The notes under the pieces: generated by a model | Told to the model about the DNA's origin: nothing | The model's input: only the letters and a program-made list of their open reading frames with translations | The model's database searches: none | In this document: one piece after another, positions 20,169 to 26,401 of the stretch | Layout: each line of letters begins with the position of its first letter | How positions within the stretch are numbered: the stretch's first letter is position 1 | Position numbers and translations under genes: made by a program | Assembly: GCA_964384095.1 (NCBI GenBank) | Contig: CAYLKC010000013.1 | Coordinates: 1-31,813, forward strand | Length of the DNA: 31,813 bases | Reading direction: 5' to 3' | From: JAITWN01 sp964384095 | GTDB taxonomy: Bacteria; Pseudomonadota; Gammaproteobacteria; SZUA-140

Positions 20169-20561
20169 TCAGGGTGAAGCCCGTCTGGTGTAATAGGCCC
20201 CGTTGCCGTAGGTCAGGCGCGAGTGGTCGGGCGCGATCTCGAAATGGACCTCGACGGGTTTGTCGTTGACCAGCAGGACCAGCATCAGGTCGTCACCGTT
20301 GACCCGATACTGTCCGTTGATGACCCGGTTGTCCTCGGTATGCACCTGGACGCTGCCATCCCCGGTAAACACCAGGTCATCCTCGCTGTCGCGGGCGGGA
20401 TTGAAGGTCAGTTCCCAGACCCCGTGCAGCCACTGCTGCGCGCCCGGATCCCCGGCGCGGTCGCAGGCCGCGGCGAGCATCACCAGCGCGAGTGCGATCG
20501 CCAGCGCCCGCCCGGTGGCGGCGCCCATGCGGCAGAGGACCCGATCCGGCATGATCTTCAT
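20169..20561 (-). CDS. Small predicted lipoprotein, unknown function
   Basis: About 130 residues, no family recognised. A hydrophobic segment (residues 16-31) runs into a lipobox-like LAAAC, with the candidate lipidated cysteine at residue 33, followed by Asp at +2, which in E. coli-type Lol sorting favours inner-membrane retention. The mature part is a small beta-rich domain (WLHGVWELTF, YRVNGDDLMLVL, SRLTYGNGAYYTR) resembling lipocalin-like 'how much remains' folds only in general appearance. The start is uncertain: ATGs at 20561, 20552 and 20528 all keep the signal. It ends 7 bp from the betT stop, convergent. Confidence 0.65.
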   Translation of the reverse strand: MKIMPDRVLCRMGAATGRALAIALALVMLAAACDRAGDPGAQQWLHGVWELTFNPARDSEDDLVFTGDGSVQVHTEDNRVINGQYRVNGDDLMLVLLVNDKPVEVHFEIAPDHSRLTYGNGAYYTRRASP

Positions 20562-20616
20562 CCCGCCATTGAACCAGATGGGGGCCGCGCCGCCAAGGGT
20601 GGCGTCTCCGGCCGTC

Positions 20617-20645
20617 TTGACGGCATCCCGGTCAGCGGTTAGTTT
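20617..20645 (+). promoter_or_regulatory. Candidate promoter of the small membrane protein genes
   Basis: TTGACG (20617-20622; 5/6 of -35 consensus) and TAGTTT (20640-20645; 3/6 of -10) are 17 bp apart and 33 bp before the GTG start at 20679. The -35 is good and the -10 poor, so this is tentative. Confidence 0.3.
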
Positions 20646-20678
20646 CTGAGCCACCAGCCCCCCCGGACAGCGCATGCC

Positions 20679-21029
20679 GTGTCACAACAGATCACGATCG
20701 ATATCATCAGGACCGTCAAGAAGGCCCACGAGAACTACATGGTCGCCATCGGCGTCCTGATCGGCATCCTGCTGCTGATCTATTTTTTCAGCTTTGCGCA
20801 GTTCTTCGACCGCGGCTACATGGGCGTCGTCTGGTTCCAGACCCTCACCAGCATCGCGATGATTGCCGCGCTGTTTTTTCTCAAGCGCATCTCGTTCGCG
20901 ATCATCAGGATGACCCATGGACGCCGCGAACCCTACCGGGTGTTCGTGTCCGCGATCGTCGCCTCCGATCTCGACAAGGACGAACAGACCCTCGAGGAGG
21001 AGTTCGGCGCGTCGGGGATGCACGCCTGA
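20679..21029 (+). CDS. Small two-helix membrane protein, unknown function
   Basis: A 116-residue protein with two predicted transmembrane helices (about residues 21-41 and 50-68), a basic loop (KRISFAIIRMTHGRREPYR) and an acidic C-terminal tail (SDLDKDEQTLEEEFG). I recognise no family. The start is GTG at 20679; an ATG at 20674 is out of frame. Codon use matches neighbours, and the hydrophobic/charged pattern argues for a real gene. The 47-codon membrane ORF begins 8 bp after its stop, so the two may be cotranscribed and act together. Confidence 0.7.
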   Translation: MSQQITIDIIRTVKKAHENYMVAIGVLIGILLLIYFFSFAQFFDRGYMGVVWFQTLTSIAMIAALFFLKRISFAIIRMTHGRREPYRVFVSAIVASDLDKDEQTLEEEFGASGMHA

Positions 21030-21037
21030 GCCCGGCC

Positions 21038-21181
21038 ATGCCGATGAGCAACCGGCAGAAGCTCGACCTCGTCGTCCGCGTGCAGCGCCGCGCGCGGCTT
21101 CGTCGCATCGTGATCGGGGCTGTTGTGATCCTGCTGGCGGGGGCGATGCTGGTGTATTCGCAGTACCGGCATGCCTTGTGA
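21038..21181 (+). CDS. 47-residue single-helix membrane protein, unknown function
   Basis: A short ORF from ATG 21038 (or ATG 21044) to TGA 21181. The product has a strongly basic N-terminus (NRQKLDLVVRVQRRARLRR) and one hydrophobic helix (about residues 23-41, IVIGAVVILLAGAMLVY), ending SQYRHAL: a typical small inner-membrane protein with cytoplasmic N-terminus. It starts 8 bp after the upstream membrane protein gene. No family is recognised and there is no strong Shine-Dalgarno, so translational coupling would be needed. The alternative is a chance ORF, but the amphipathic layout and position make it plausible. Confidence 0.5.
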   Translation: MPMSNRQKLDLVVRVQRRARLRRIVIGAVVILLAGAMLVYSQYRHAL

Positions 21182-21217
21182 GGCCTGCGACGGTATCTTC
21201 CAAGTCATTGATTTAAT

Positions 21218-21293
21218 TGGCGCTCCCTAGGGGAATCGAACCCCTGTTCCCGCCGTGAGAGGGCGGTGTCCTAGGCCGCTAGACGAAGGGAGC
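21218..21293 (-). tRNA. tRNA-Glu (anticodon CTC)
   Basis: On the minus strand the 76-nt sequence folds as a standard tRNA: 7-bp acceptor GCTCCCT/AGGGAGC, discriminator G and an encoded CCA; anticodon stem CCGCC/GGCGG around loop CTCTCAC with anticodon CTC (bases 21257-21259 on the plus strand read GAG); and a T arm AGGGG-TTCGAAT-CCCCT. Overall it matches bacterial tRNA-Glu closely, differing from the common TTC isoacceptor at the wobble base. It decodes GAG only, so a TTC isoacceptor must exist elsewhere. It stands alone and diverges from pcnB. Confidence 0.97.
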
Positions 21294-21343
21294 GTACGGT
21301 GAACCGGCAGGTATGACAGTAGGCTGTCCGCGAAATTTCGGCT

Positions 21344-21371
21344 ATTATACGGCTCTTCCAGGATTGTACAA
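21344..21371 (-). promoter_or_regulatory. Promoter of tRNA-Glu(CTC)
   Basis: Reading on the minus strand, TTGTAC (21366-21371) and a perfect TATAAT (21344-21349) are 16 bp apart and 51 bp before the mature tRNA 5' end. On the plus strand the overlapping bases 21343-21348 read TATTAT, a possible -10 for pcnB, so the two promoters may share this site. Confidence 0.6.
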
Positions 21372-21430
21372 GGGAATCCGCAGGCGCCGGCGCGCCGCTC
21401 AAGCCCTTGATAATAATTCAAGAATCTCTC

Positions 21431-21437
21431 AGGAAGG
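21431..21437 (+). promoter_or_regulatory. Shine-Dalgarno that fixes the pcnB start at an ATC codon
   Basis: AGGAAGG is the only strong ribosome-binding site near the start of pcnB homology. It ends nine bases before an in-frame ATC at 21447. No in-frame ATG, GTG or TTG exists between the in-frame stop TAA at 21414 and the conserved region. Confidence 0.6.
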
Positions 21438-21446
21438 GTCCCCGTC

Positions 21447-22808
21447 ATCAGCACGCCGGTCGTTATCCCGCGCTCAGGGCACAATATCTCGCGCAAGGGC
21501 ATCAGCGAGCATGCCCTGAAGGTCCTGTATCGCCTCAAGGAGGCCGGTTACGGCGCCTACCTCGTCGGCGGTTGCGTACGCGACATGCTGCTCGGTCGCG
21601 AACCCAAGGACTTCGATGTCTCGACCGACGCGAAGCCCGAAGAGGTCAGGCAGGTCTTCCGCAACTGCCGGTTGATCGGCCGGCGCTTCCGCCTTGCCCA
21701 TGTCCACTTCGGCCGCGAGATCATCGAGGTCGCGACCTTCCGCGCCCGTCATGTCGAAGACGAGGATGAGGAAGGCCGGCTGATCGAGAACGGACGCATC
21801 ATCCGCGACAACGTCTACGGCACGATCGAGGAGGACGCCTGGCGCCGCGACTTCACGATCAACGCGCTCTATTACAACATCAGCGACTTCAGCGTCGTCG
21901 ACTATGTCGGCGGCGTCGACGATATCCGCGCGGGCGTGCTGCGTCTGATCGGCGATCCGGCGGTGCGCTTCCACGAAGATCCGGTGCGCATGTTGCGCGC
22001 GGTGCGCTTCGCGGTCAAGCTGGGTTTCCGTATCGATCCCGCTGTCGAGGCCGCGATACACGAACATGCGGCGCTGATCGGCGGGATCTCGCCGGCGCGT
22101 CTGTACGAAGAGGTGTTGAAGCTGTTCCAGGGTGGCAGCGCGGAACAGACGCTGGAGATGCTGCGGCACTACGGCCTGTTTGCGCATCTGTTCCCGGAGA
22201 CGGAGCGCTGTCTCGACGATCCGGAGCAGGGCGATTTCCGCGCTCTGCTGACGCGCGCGCTCGCGAATACCGATGCCCGTGTCGCCGAGGGCAAACCGGT
22301 GACGCCGGCCTTCCTCTATGCCGCGTTGCTGTGGGGACCGATGCGCGCCGAGGCGCGGCGCCTGCAGGCTGACGGGGCGCCGGAGATCTCTTCGTTGCAG
22401 CAGGCTTCGCGCGATGTCATGCAGGCGCAGAGCCAGCATGCGATCCTGCCGCGCCGCTTCGCGTCACAGATGCGCGAGATCTGGATATTGCAGCCGCGCC
22501 TGCAACGCAATTCCGGCAAGCGCGCGTTACGCCTGTTGCAGCATCCGCGTTTCCGCGCCGCCTATGACTTCCTGCTGTTGCGCGCGGAGACCGGTGAGGA
22601 TCTCGCCGAGCTGGCCGAATGGTGGACAGACTTCCAGCAGAGCGACGAGGCGCGCAGTGAATTGCTGTCAGCGCCGCGTCCGGACAGCCGGGCAGAGGGC
22701 GACGATGGCGATGCAAAATCGCCGGCGCGCCGTCGTCGCCGTCGCCGTCGCCGCGGCGGCAACGCGCGCAAGGGACAACCCGCGACGGAGCCCGCCGGGG
22801 AGTCCTGA
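21447..22808 (+). CDS. pcnB: Poly(A) polymerase I, probable ATC start codon
   Basis: PcnB adds 3' poly(A) tails to RNA, marking it for decay. From ATC 21447 the product is 453 residues: VIPRSGHNISRKGIS at the N-terminus, nucleotidyltransferase motifs GGCVRD (41-46) and DFDV (catalytic Asp pair, 55-58), RRDFTIN, the EDPVRMLRAVRF RNA-binding motif, and a C-terminal basic tail with nine consecutive arginines. Residues encoded upstream of the first in-frame ATG (21585) match E. coli PcnB closely, so a start at 21585 would delete part of the active site. AGGAAGG nine bases ahead supports the ATC. E. coli pcnB is known to start at AUU, which limits its expression, so this fits a conserved regulatory feature. 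A 1-base sequencing error is the alternative. Downstream is folK. Confidence 0.9.
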   Translation: MSTPVVIPRSGHNISRKGISEHALKVLYRLKEAGYGAYLVGGCVRDMLLGREPKDFDVSTDAKPEEVRQVFRNCRLIGRRFRLAHVHFGREIIEVATFRARHVEDEDEEGRLIENGRIIRDNVYGTIEEDAWRRDFTINALYYNISDFSVVDYVGGVDDIRAGVLRLIGDPAVRFHEDPVRMLRAVRFAVKLGFRIDPAVEAAIHEHAALIGGISPARLYEEVLKLFQGGSAEQTLEMLRHYGLFAHLFPETERCLDDPEQGDFRALLTRALANTDARVAEGKPVTPAFLYAALLWGPMRAEARRLQADGAPEISSLQQASRDVMQAQSQHAILPRRFASQMREIWILQPRLQRNSGKRALRLLQHPRFRAAYDFLLLRAETGEDLAELAEWWTDFQQSDEARSELLSAPRPDSRAEGDDGDAKSPARRRRRRRRRGGNARKGQPATEPAGES

Positions 22809-22822
22809 GCCACGCACTGGGC

Positions 22823-22860
22823 TATACTATCCCCTGGCCGGACGGCGACCGCCGTGCCGG
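22823..22860 (+). promoter_or_regulatory. -10-like box and stable hairpin ahead of folK
   Basis: TATACT (22823-22828; 5/6 of consensus) lies shortly after the pcnB stop. It is followed by a hairpin: CCGGACGGCG (22838-22847) pairs with CGCCGT plus CCGG (22850-22860), a 10-bp stem with one bulged G and a 2-nt gap. No T-run follows. It may be the start of a folK leader RNA or a pcnB terminator; the sequence does not decide. Confidence 0.3.
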
Positions 22861-22891
22861 TTCCCGATCCAGTTTTCGAGGTCGTCACGCA

Positions 22892-23440
22892 TTGAATCCG
22901 GCACACAAGCTTGACAGCAACCCGCGTCCAGTGGGACGGCGCACGCAGGCCTGTATCGGCCTGGGCAGTAATCTCGAGCAGCCGGCGGCGCAGATCGCGC
23001 GGGCGTTCCTCGCGCTCGGCCGTCTGCCGGACACCCGCCTGCTGGCGCGCTCCTCGCTGTACAGGAGTCGACCGCTCGGCGACCTCGATCAGCCCGATTA
23101 TCTCAATGCCGTCGCCGTGCTTGAGACCGACCTTGCGGCCCATGCGCTGCTTGATGCACTGCAGGCGATCGAGGCGGCGCAGGGACGGGTGCGCGACGGC
23201 AGGCGCTGGGCCGCGCGCACGCTCGATCTCGACCTGCTGGTCTTCGGTGATGAACGCCATGACGATGCGCGCCTGACGGTGCCGCATCCAGGGCTGGTCG
23301 AACGCGATTTCGTGCTCTATCCGCTGTTCGAGATCGCGCCGGAGCTCGACATTCCCGGGGTCGGATCTCTGCGCGCCTGTCTCGCCGCCTGCCCGCTGCG
23401 CGGCATCGAGCGCGTCGCGGCGCGGGGAACCGGGATATGA
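22892..23440 (+). CDS. folK: 2-amino-4-hydroxy-6-hydroxymethyldihydropteridine pyrophosphokinase
   Basis: HPPK transfers pyrophosphate from ATP to 6-hydroxymethyl-dihydropterin in folate synthesis. The 182-residue product has CIGLGSNLEQP near residue 21, SSLYRSRPLG, QPDYLNAVAVLET and the signature GRRWAARTLDLDLLVFG, then VPHPGLVERDFVLYPL. It starts at TTG 22892 with GAGG ten bases upstream; a GTG at 22931 is a second option that would give 169 residues, nearer the usual length of about 160. Its stop overlaps the deoxynucleoside kinase ATG by 4 bp, so the two are coupled. Confidence 0.95.
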   Translation: MNPAHKLDSNPRPVGRRTQACIGLGSNLEQPAAQIARAFLALGRLPDTRLLARSSLYRSRPLGDLDQPDYLNAVAVLETDLAAHALLDALQAIEAAQGRVRDGRRWAARTLDLDLLVFGDERHDDARLTVPHPGLVERDFVLYPLFEIAPELDIPGVGSLRACLAACPLRGIERVAARGTGI

Positions 23441-24090
23441 GCAGCAGCCGTCGACGCGAGTACATCGTCATCGAGGGTCCGATCGGGGTCGGCAAGACCA
23501 GCCTCGCGCGCCGTCTCGCGCAGACCTTCGAATCCGAGTTACTGCTCGAGGGCGCGGGCGAGAACCCGTTTCTCGAGCGTTTCTACCGTAATCCGCGCGA
23601 GGCCGCGCTGCCGACGCAATTGTTCTTCCTGTTCCAGCGTGCCCGCCAGATGCAGGCGCTGCGTCAGGGCGACATCTTCAATCCGGTGCGGATATCGGAT
23701 TTTCTGATGGAGAAAGACCGGCTGTTCGCGAGCCTGACGCTCGATGACGAGGAACTCAAGCTCTACGACCAGGTCTACGCGCAAATGACGATCGATGTGC
23801 CGGTGCCGGACCTCGTCGTCTACTTGCAGGCGCCTGCCGAGGTGCTGATGCGACGCATACGCGGGCGTGGCATCGCCTATGAACAGCTGATCGACCAGGA
23901 ATACCTCGAGCGCATCGTCGATGCCTATGCACGCCTGTTCCACTATTACGATTCGTCGCCGCTGTTGATCGTTAACGCCACCGAGATCGACCTGGTCAAT
24001 AACGAGCAGGACTACGAGGCGCTGGTCGACCGTATCTGCGGCATCCACAGCGGGCGGCATTACTTCAATCCGCTGTCGCTGGCGCTGTAG
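23437..24090 (+). CDS. Deoxynucleoside kinase family protein
   Basis: A 217-residue kinase of the dNK/dGK/dCK family, predicted to phosphorylate deoxynucleosides for salvage. It has a P-loop IEGPIGVGKTSLARRL at about 12-27, ENPFLERFYRNP, the DFLMEKDRLFA segment corresponding to the family's catalytic E-R region, and an arginine-rich lid RRIRGRGIAYEQLI. Substrate (dA, dG, dC or T) cannot be read from the sequence. ATG overlaps the folK stop. The placement between folK and panB is seen in other gammaproteobacteria, where it likely reflects conserved operon structure rather than a pathway link. Confidence 0.9.
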   Translation: MSSSRRREYIVIEGPIGVGKTSLARRLAQTFESELLLEGAGENPFLERFYRNPREAALPTQLFFLFQRARQMQALRQGDIFNPVRISDFLMEKDRLFASLTLDDEELKLYDQVYAQMTIDVPVPDLVVYLQAPAEVLMRRIRGRGIAYEQLIDQEYLERIVDAYARLFHYYDSSPLLIVNATEIDLVNNEQDYEALVDRICGIHSGRHYFNPLSLAL

Positions 24091-24115
24091 CGTCGCGACA
24101 TTGCACGGTGAGTCC

Positions 24116-24934
24116 ATGAGCGCACACCCTGCCGAAGCCCCCGAGATCACGATCAGGACGCTGCGCGACATGAAGGCGCGCAGCGAGAAGTTTGCCTGCC
24201 TGACGGCCTATGACGCGAGCTTCGCACAGATACTCGAGTCGGCCGGCGTCGAGGTGATGCTGGTCGGCGATTCCCTCGGCATGGTGGTGCAGGGTCGTGA
24301 AACCACGCTGCCGGTGTCGCTCGCCGACATGGTCTATCACACGCGCTGTGTCGCCCGCGGCCGTCGCCGCGCGCTGATCATGACCGACATGCCGTATATG
24401 AGCGCATCTACACCGGCGCGCGCGCTCGGCAATGCCGCGCGCCTGCTCCAGGAGGGTGGCGCGCATATCGTCAAGATCGAGGGTGGACGGGTCATCGAGG
24501 ACGCTGTCGCGCGTCTCTCCGGCAACGGCATCCCGGTCTGCGCCCATCTCGGCCTGCTGCCGCAGTCGGTGCACAAGACCGGTGGTTATCGTGTGCAGGG
24601 GCGCGCGCCGGCCGATGCGGCTGAACTGCTCGAGGACGCGAAGCGACTGGTTGCGGCCGGCGCCGATTGCGTACTGCTGGAATGCGTGCCGGCTGCGCTC
24701 GCCGCCGAGGTCACCCGCAGCGTCGATGTCCCGGTGATCGGTATCGGCGCCGGGGCGGAGTGCGATGGCCAGGTGCTGGTGCTGTACGACATGCTCGGCA
24801 TCACGCCGGGGCGGCGGCCGCGTTTTTCCCGGGACTTCCTCGCCGGCAGCGGCAGCATCAGCGCTGCGGTCGAGGCCTATGTCGGCGCGGTCAAGCGCGG
24901 AGAATTCCCGGCCGCCGAGCATACCTTCGTCTGA
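24116..24934 (+). CDS. panB: 3-methyl-2-oxobutanoate hydroxymethyltransferase
   Basis: PanB makes ketopantoate from 2-oxoisovalerate and methylene-tetrahydrofolate, the first step of pantothenate synthesis. The 272-residue product (E. coli 264) has CLTAYDASFA, VGDSLGMVVQG with the Mg-binding Asp at about 52, MPYMS, the AHLGLLPQSVHKTGGY segment and VIGIGAGAECDGQVLVL. Start: ATG 24116 has GGTGAG just upstream; a TTG at 24101 in the same frame has no ribosome-binding site. Its stop shares one base with the panC ATG. Confidence 0.97.
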   Translation: MSAHPAEAPEITIRTLRDMKARSEKFACLTAYDASFAQILESAGVEVMLVGDSLGMVVQGRETTLPVSLADMVYHTRCVARGRRRALIMTDMPYMSASTPARALGNAARLLQEGGAHIVKIEGGRVIEDAVARLSGNGIPVCAHLGLLPQSVHKTGGYRVQGRAPADAAELLEDAKRLVAAGADCVLLECVPAALAAEVTRSVDVPVIGIGAGAECDGQVLVLYDMLGITPGRRPRFSRDFLAGSGSISAAVEAYVGAVKRGEFPAAEHTFV

Positions 24935-25776
24935 TGCAAACGGCAGCGACGCGCCGCGAGCTCGAGGCGATCGTCCGCGCATGGCGGATGCAAGGCGAGA
25001 CGCTCGCCTTCGTGCCGACGATGGGCAATCTGCATGAAGGCCACCTGCGCCTCGTCGACGCCGCGCGCGCCTGCGCTGATCGCGTCGTCGTCAGCATCTT
25101 CGTCAATCCGCTGCAATTCAATGATCCCGGCGATCTCGCCCGCTATCCCCGCACCCCCGGTGAAGACGAGCGGTTGCTGCGCGCGCGCGGCGTCGATCTG
25201 CTGTATCTGCCGGGCGTCGACGAGATCTATCCGCGCGGCGCTGAGGCGGGCACGCGGGTCGAGGTGCCGGAGCTGTCCGATATTCTTTGCGGCGCGCATC
25301 GGCCGGGTCATTTCACCGGCGTCGCCACCGTCGTCGCGACGCTGTTCAACAGCGTCAGGCCCGATCGCGCGCTGTTCGGCCTGAAGGATTACCAGCAATT
25401 GCTGGTGATTCGTCGCATGGTCGAGGATCTGGCCTTTCCGCTCGAAATCATTGCGGTGGAGACGGTGCGCGAGGATGACGGCCTGGCGCTGAGTTCCCGC
25501 AACCGGCATCTGTCGGCCGACGAGCGCGCCCGCGCGCCGGCGCTCTATCACAGCCTGCAATGGCTGCGCGAGCGCCTGTGCGCGGGCGCTCGCGACTATC
25601 CGGCACTGGAGGCGCAGGGGCGCGAGCGCCTTGAAAAGGCGGGATTTCGCCCCGATTATGTCAGTATCCGGCGCCTCGAAGACCTCGCGCAGCCAGACGC
25701 GGACGCGGGTTTCCTGATCGTGCTCGCCGCCGCATGGCTCGGAGAGACGCGTCTGATCGACAACCTGCCGGTTTGA
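24934..25776 (+). CDS. panC: Pantothenate synthetase (pantoate-beta-alanine ligase)
   Basis: PanC joins pantoate and beta-alanine using ATP, forming pantothenate. The 280-residue product (E. coli 283) contains the nucleotidyl-transferase HIGH motif HEGH at 34-37 in VPTMGNLHEGHL, FVNPLQFN, RPGHFTGVATVV, LFGLKDYQQLLVIRRM and the SSRNRHL segment near the KMSKS-like site. ATG 24934 overlaps the panB TGA by one base (TGATG), indicating coupling. An 85-bp gap with a weak promoter-like sequence separates it from panD. Confidence 0.97.
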   Translation: MQTAATRRELEAIVRAWRMQGETLAFVPTMGNLHEGHLRLVDAARACADRVVVSIFVNPLQFNDPGDLARYPRTPGEDERLLRARGVDLLYLPGVDEIYPRGAEAGTRVEVPELSDILCGAHRPGHFTGVATVVATLFNSVRPDRALFGLKDYQQLLVIRRMVEDLAFPLEIIAVETVREDDGLALSSRNRHLSADERARAPALYHSLQWLRERLCAGARDYPALEAQGRERLEKAGFRPDYVSIRRLEDLAQPDADAGFLIVLAAAWLGETRLIDNLPV

Positions 25777-25800
25777 AAGGCCGCATAATGTCCCCGGGTT

Positions 25801-25827
25801 TTGCTCCGGTGTCGCGGATGATAGAAT
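25801..25827 (+). promoter_or_regulatory. Weak candidate promoter of panD
   Basis: TTGCTC (25801-25806) and TAGAAT (25822-25827, 5/6 of -10) are 15 bp apart in the 97-bp stretch between panC and the panD start. Spacing is short, so panD may instead be served by the upstream operon promoter. Confidence 0.3.
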
Positions 25828-25873
25828 CCCCGTCTGCCGGTTTTCCGGCCCGTGCAACAGGATGAATGCCGAT

Positions 25874-26254
25874 ATGGAACGTACCTTGCTGAAGGCCAAG
25901 CTGCACCGTGCGCGAGTCACCCACGCGGAGCTCGACTACGAGGGCTCGATGGCGATCGACGAGAACCTGCTCGAGGCGGCCGGCATCCTGGAGTTCGAGC
26001 AGATCCACGTCTACAACATCGCCAACGGCGAGCGTTTCGTGACCTATGCGATTCCGGCCCAGCGCGGCTCGGGTATCATCTCGGTCAACGGCGCGGCCGC
26101 GCACAAGGCCAGCCCCGGCGATCGCGTCATCATCTGCATCTATGCATCGATGAATCAGCAGGAGGCCGCGGCACATAAGCCGACCCTGGTCTACGTCGAC
26201 GAAGACAACCGCATCACTCATCGCCGCAACCATATCCCCCGCCAGGTCGCCTGA
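25874..26254 (+). CDS. panD: Aspartate 1-decarboxylase proenzyme
   Basis: PanD decarboxylates aspartate to beta-alanine, the other substrate of PanC. It is a pyruvoyl enzyme made as a proenzyme that self-cleaves at Gly24-Ser25. The start at ATG 25874 gives 126 residues, the length of E. coli PanD, and puts the cleavage site YEGSMAID at exactly G24-S25. An ATG at 25862 overlaps the AGGA Shine-Dalgarno and would shift this numbering by four. Other hallmarks: MERTLLKAKLHRARVTHAEL, RGSGIISVNGAAAH and the C-terminal IPRQVA. The long inverted repeat begins one base after the stop. Confidence 0.97.
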   Translation: MERTLLKAKLHRARVTHAELDYEGSMAIDENLLEAAGILEFEQIHVYNIANGERFVTYAIPAQRGSGIISVNGAAAHKASPGDRVIICIYASMNQQEAAAHKPTLVYVDEDNRITHRRNHIPRQVA

Positions 26255-26401
26255 CCTGCCGTCGAAGCAGTCTCCCCCCGGGGGCTTTCCTCCGCGAATG
26301 GCTCGCCTCGCTACCGCTGCGCGGCACCCTTCGGGCTCCGGCGAGGCTGCGCTTGACTTCGCTGCAGAAAGCCCCCGGGGGGAGACTGCTTCGACGGCAG
26401 G
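26255..26401. repeat. 147-bp inverted-repeat element exactly between panD and ppc stop codons
   Basis: Two 35-base arms (26255-26289 and 26367-26401) are perfect reverse complements, framing a 77-bp centre. Each arm contains the self-complementary core CCCCCCGGGGG. The centre has its own stem, GCCTCGC (26305-26311) with GCGAGGC (26341-26347). The element begins one base after the panD TGA and ends one base before the ppc TAG, and both proteins have normal C-termini. There is no T-run on either strand. It could act as a bidirectional transcription barrier, or be a REP/BIME- or MITE-like repeat inserted here. No target-site duplication is evident. Identity and copy number are unknown. Confidence 0.85.

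Noticed and set aside
21407..21769. A TTG-started frame over the pcnB start, considered as the true N-terminus via frameshift
   Set aside because: Its product does not resemble PcnB, and the Shine-Dalgarno position fits the ATC start in the conserved frame without needing a frameshift.
26255..26401. Reading the panD-ppc inverted repeat as an integron attC site or a CRISPR unit
   Set aside because: No attC core sites, no integrase or cassette genes nearby, and there is only one inverted pair with no repeated spacers.
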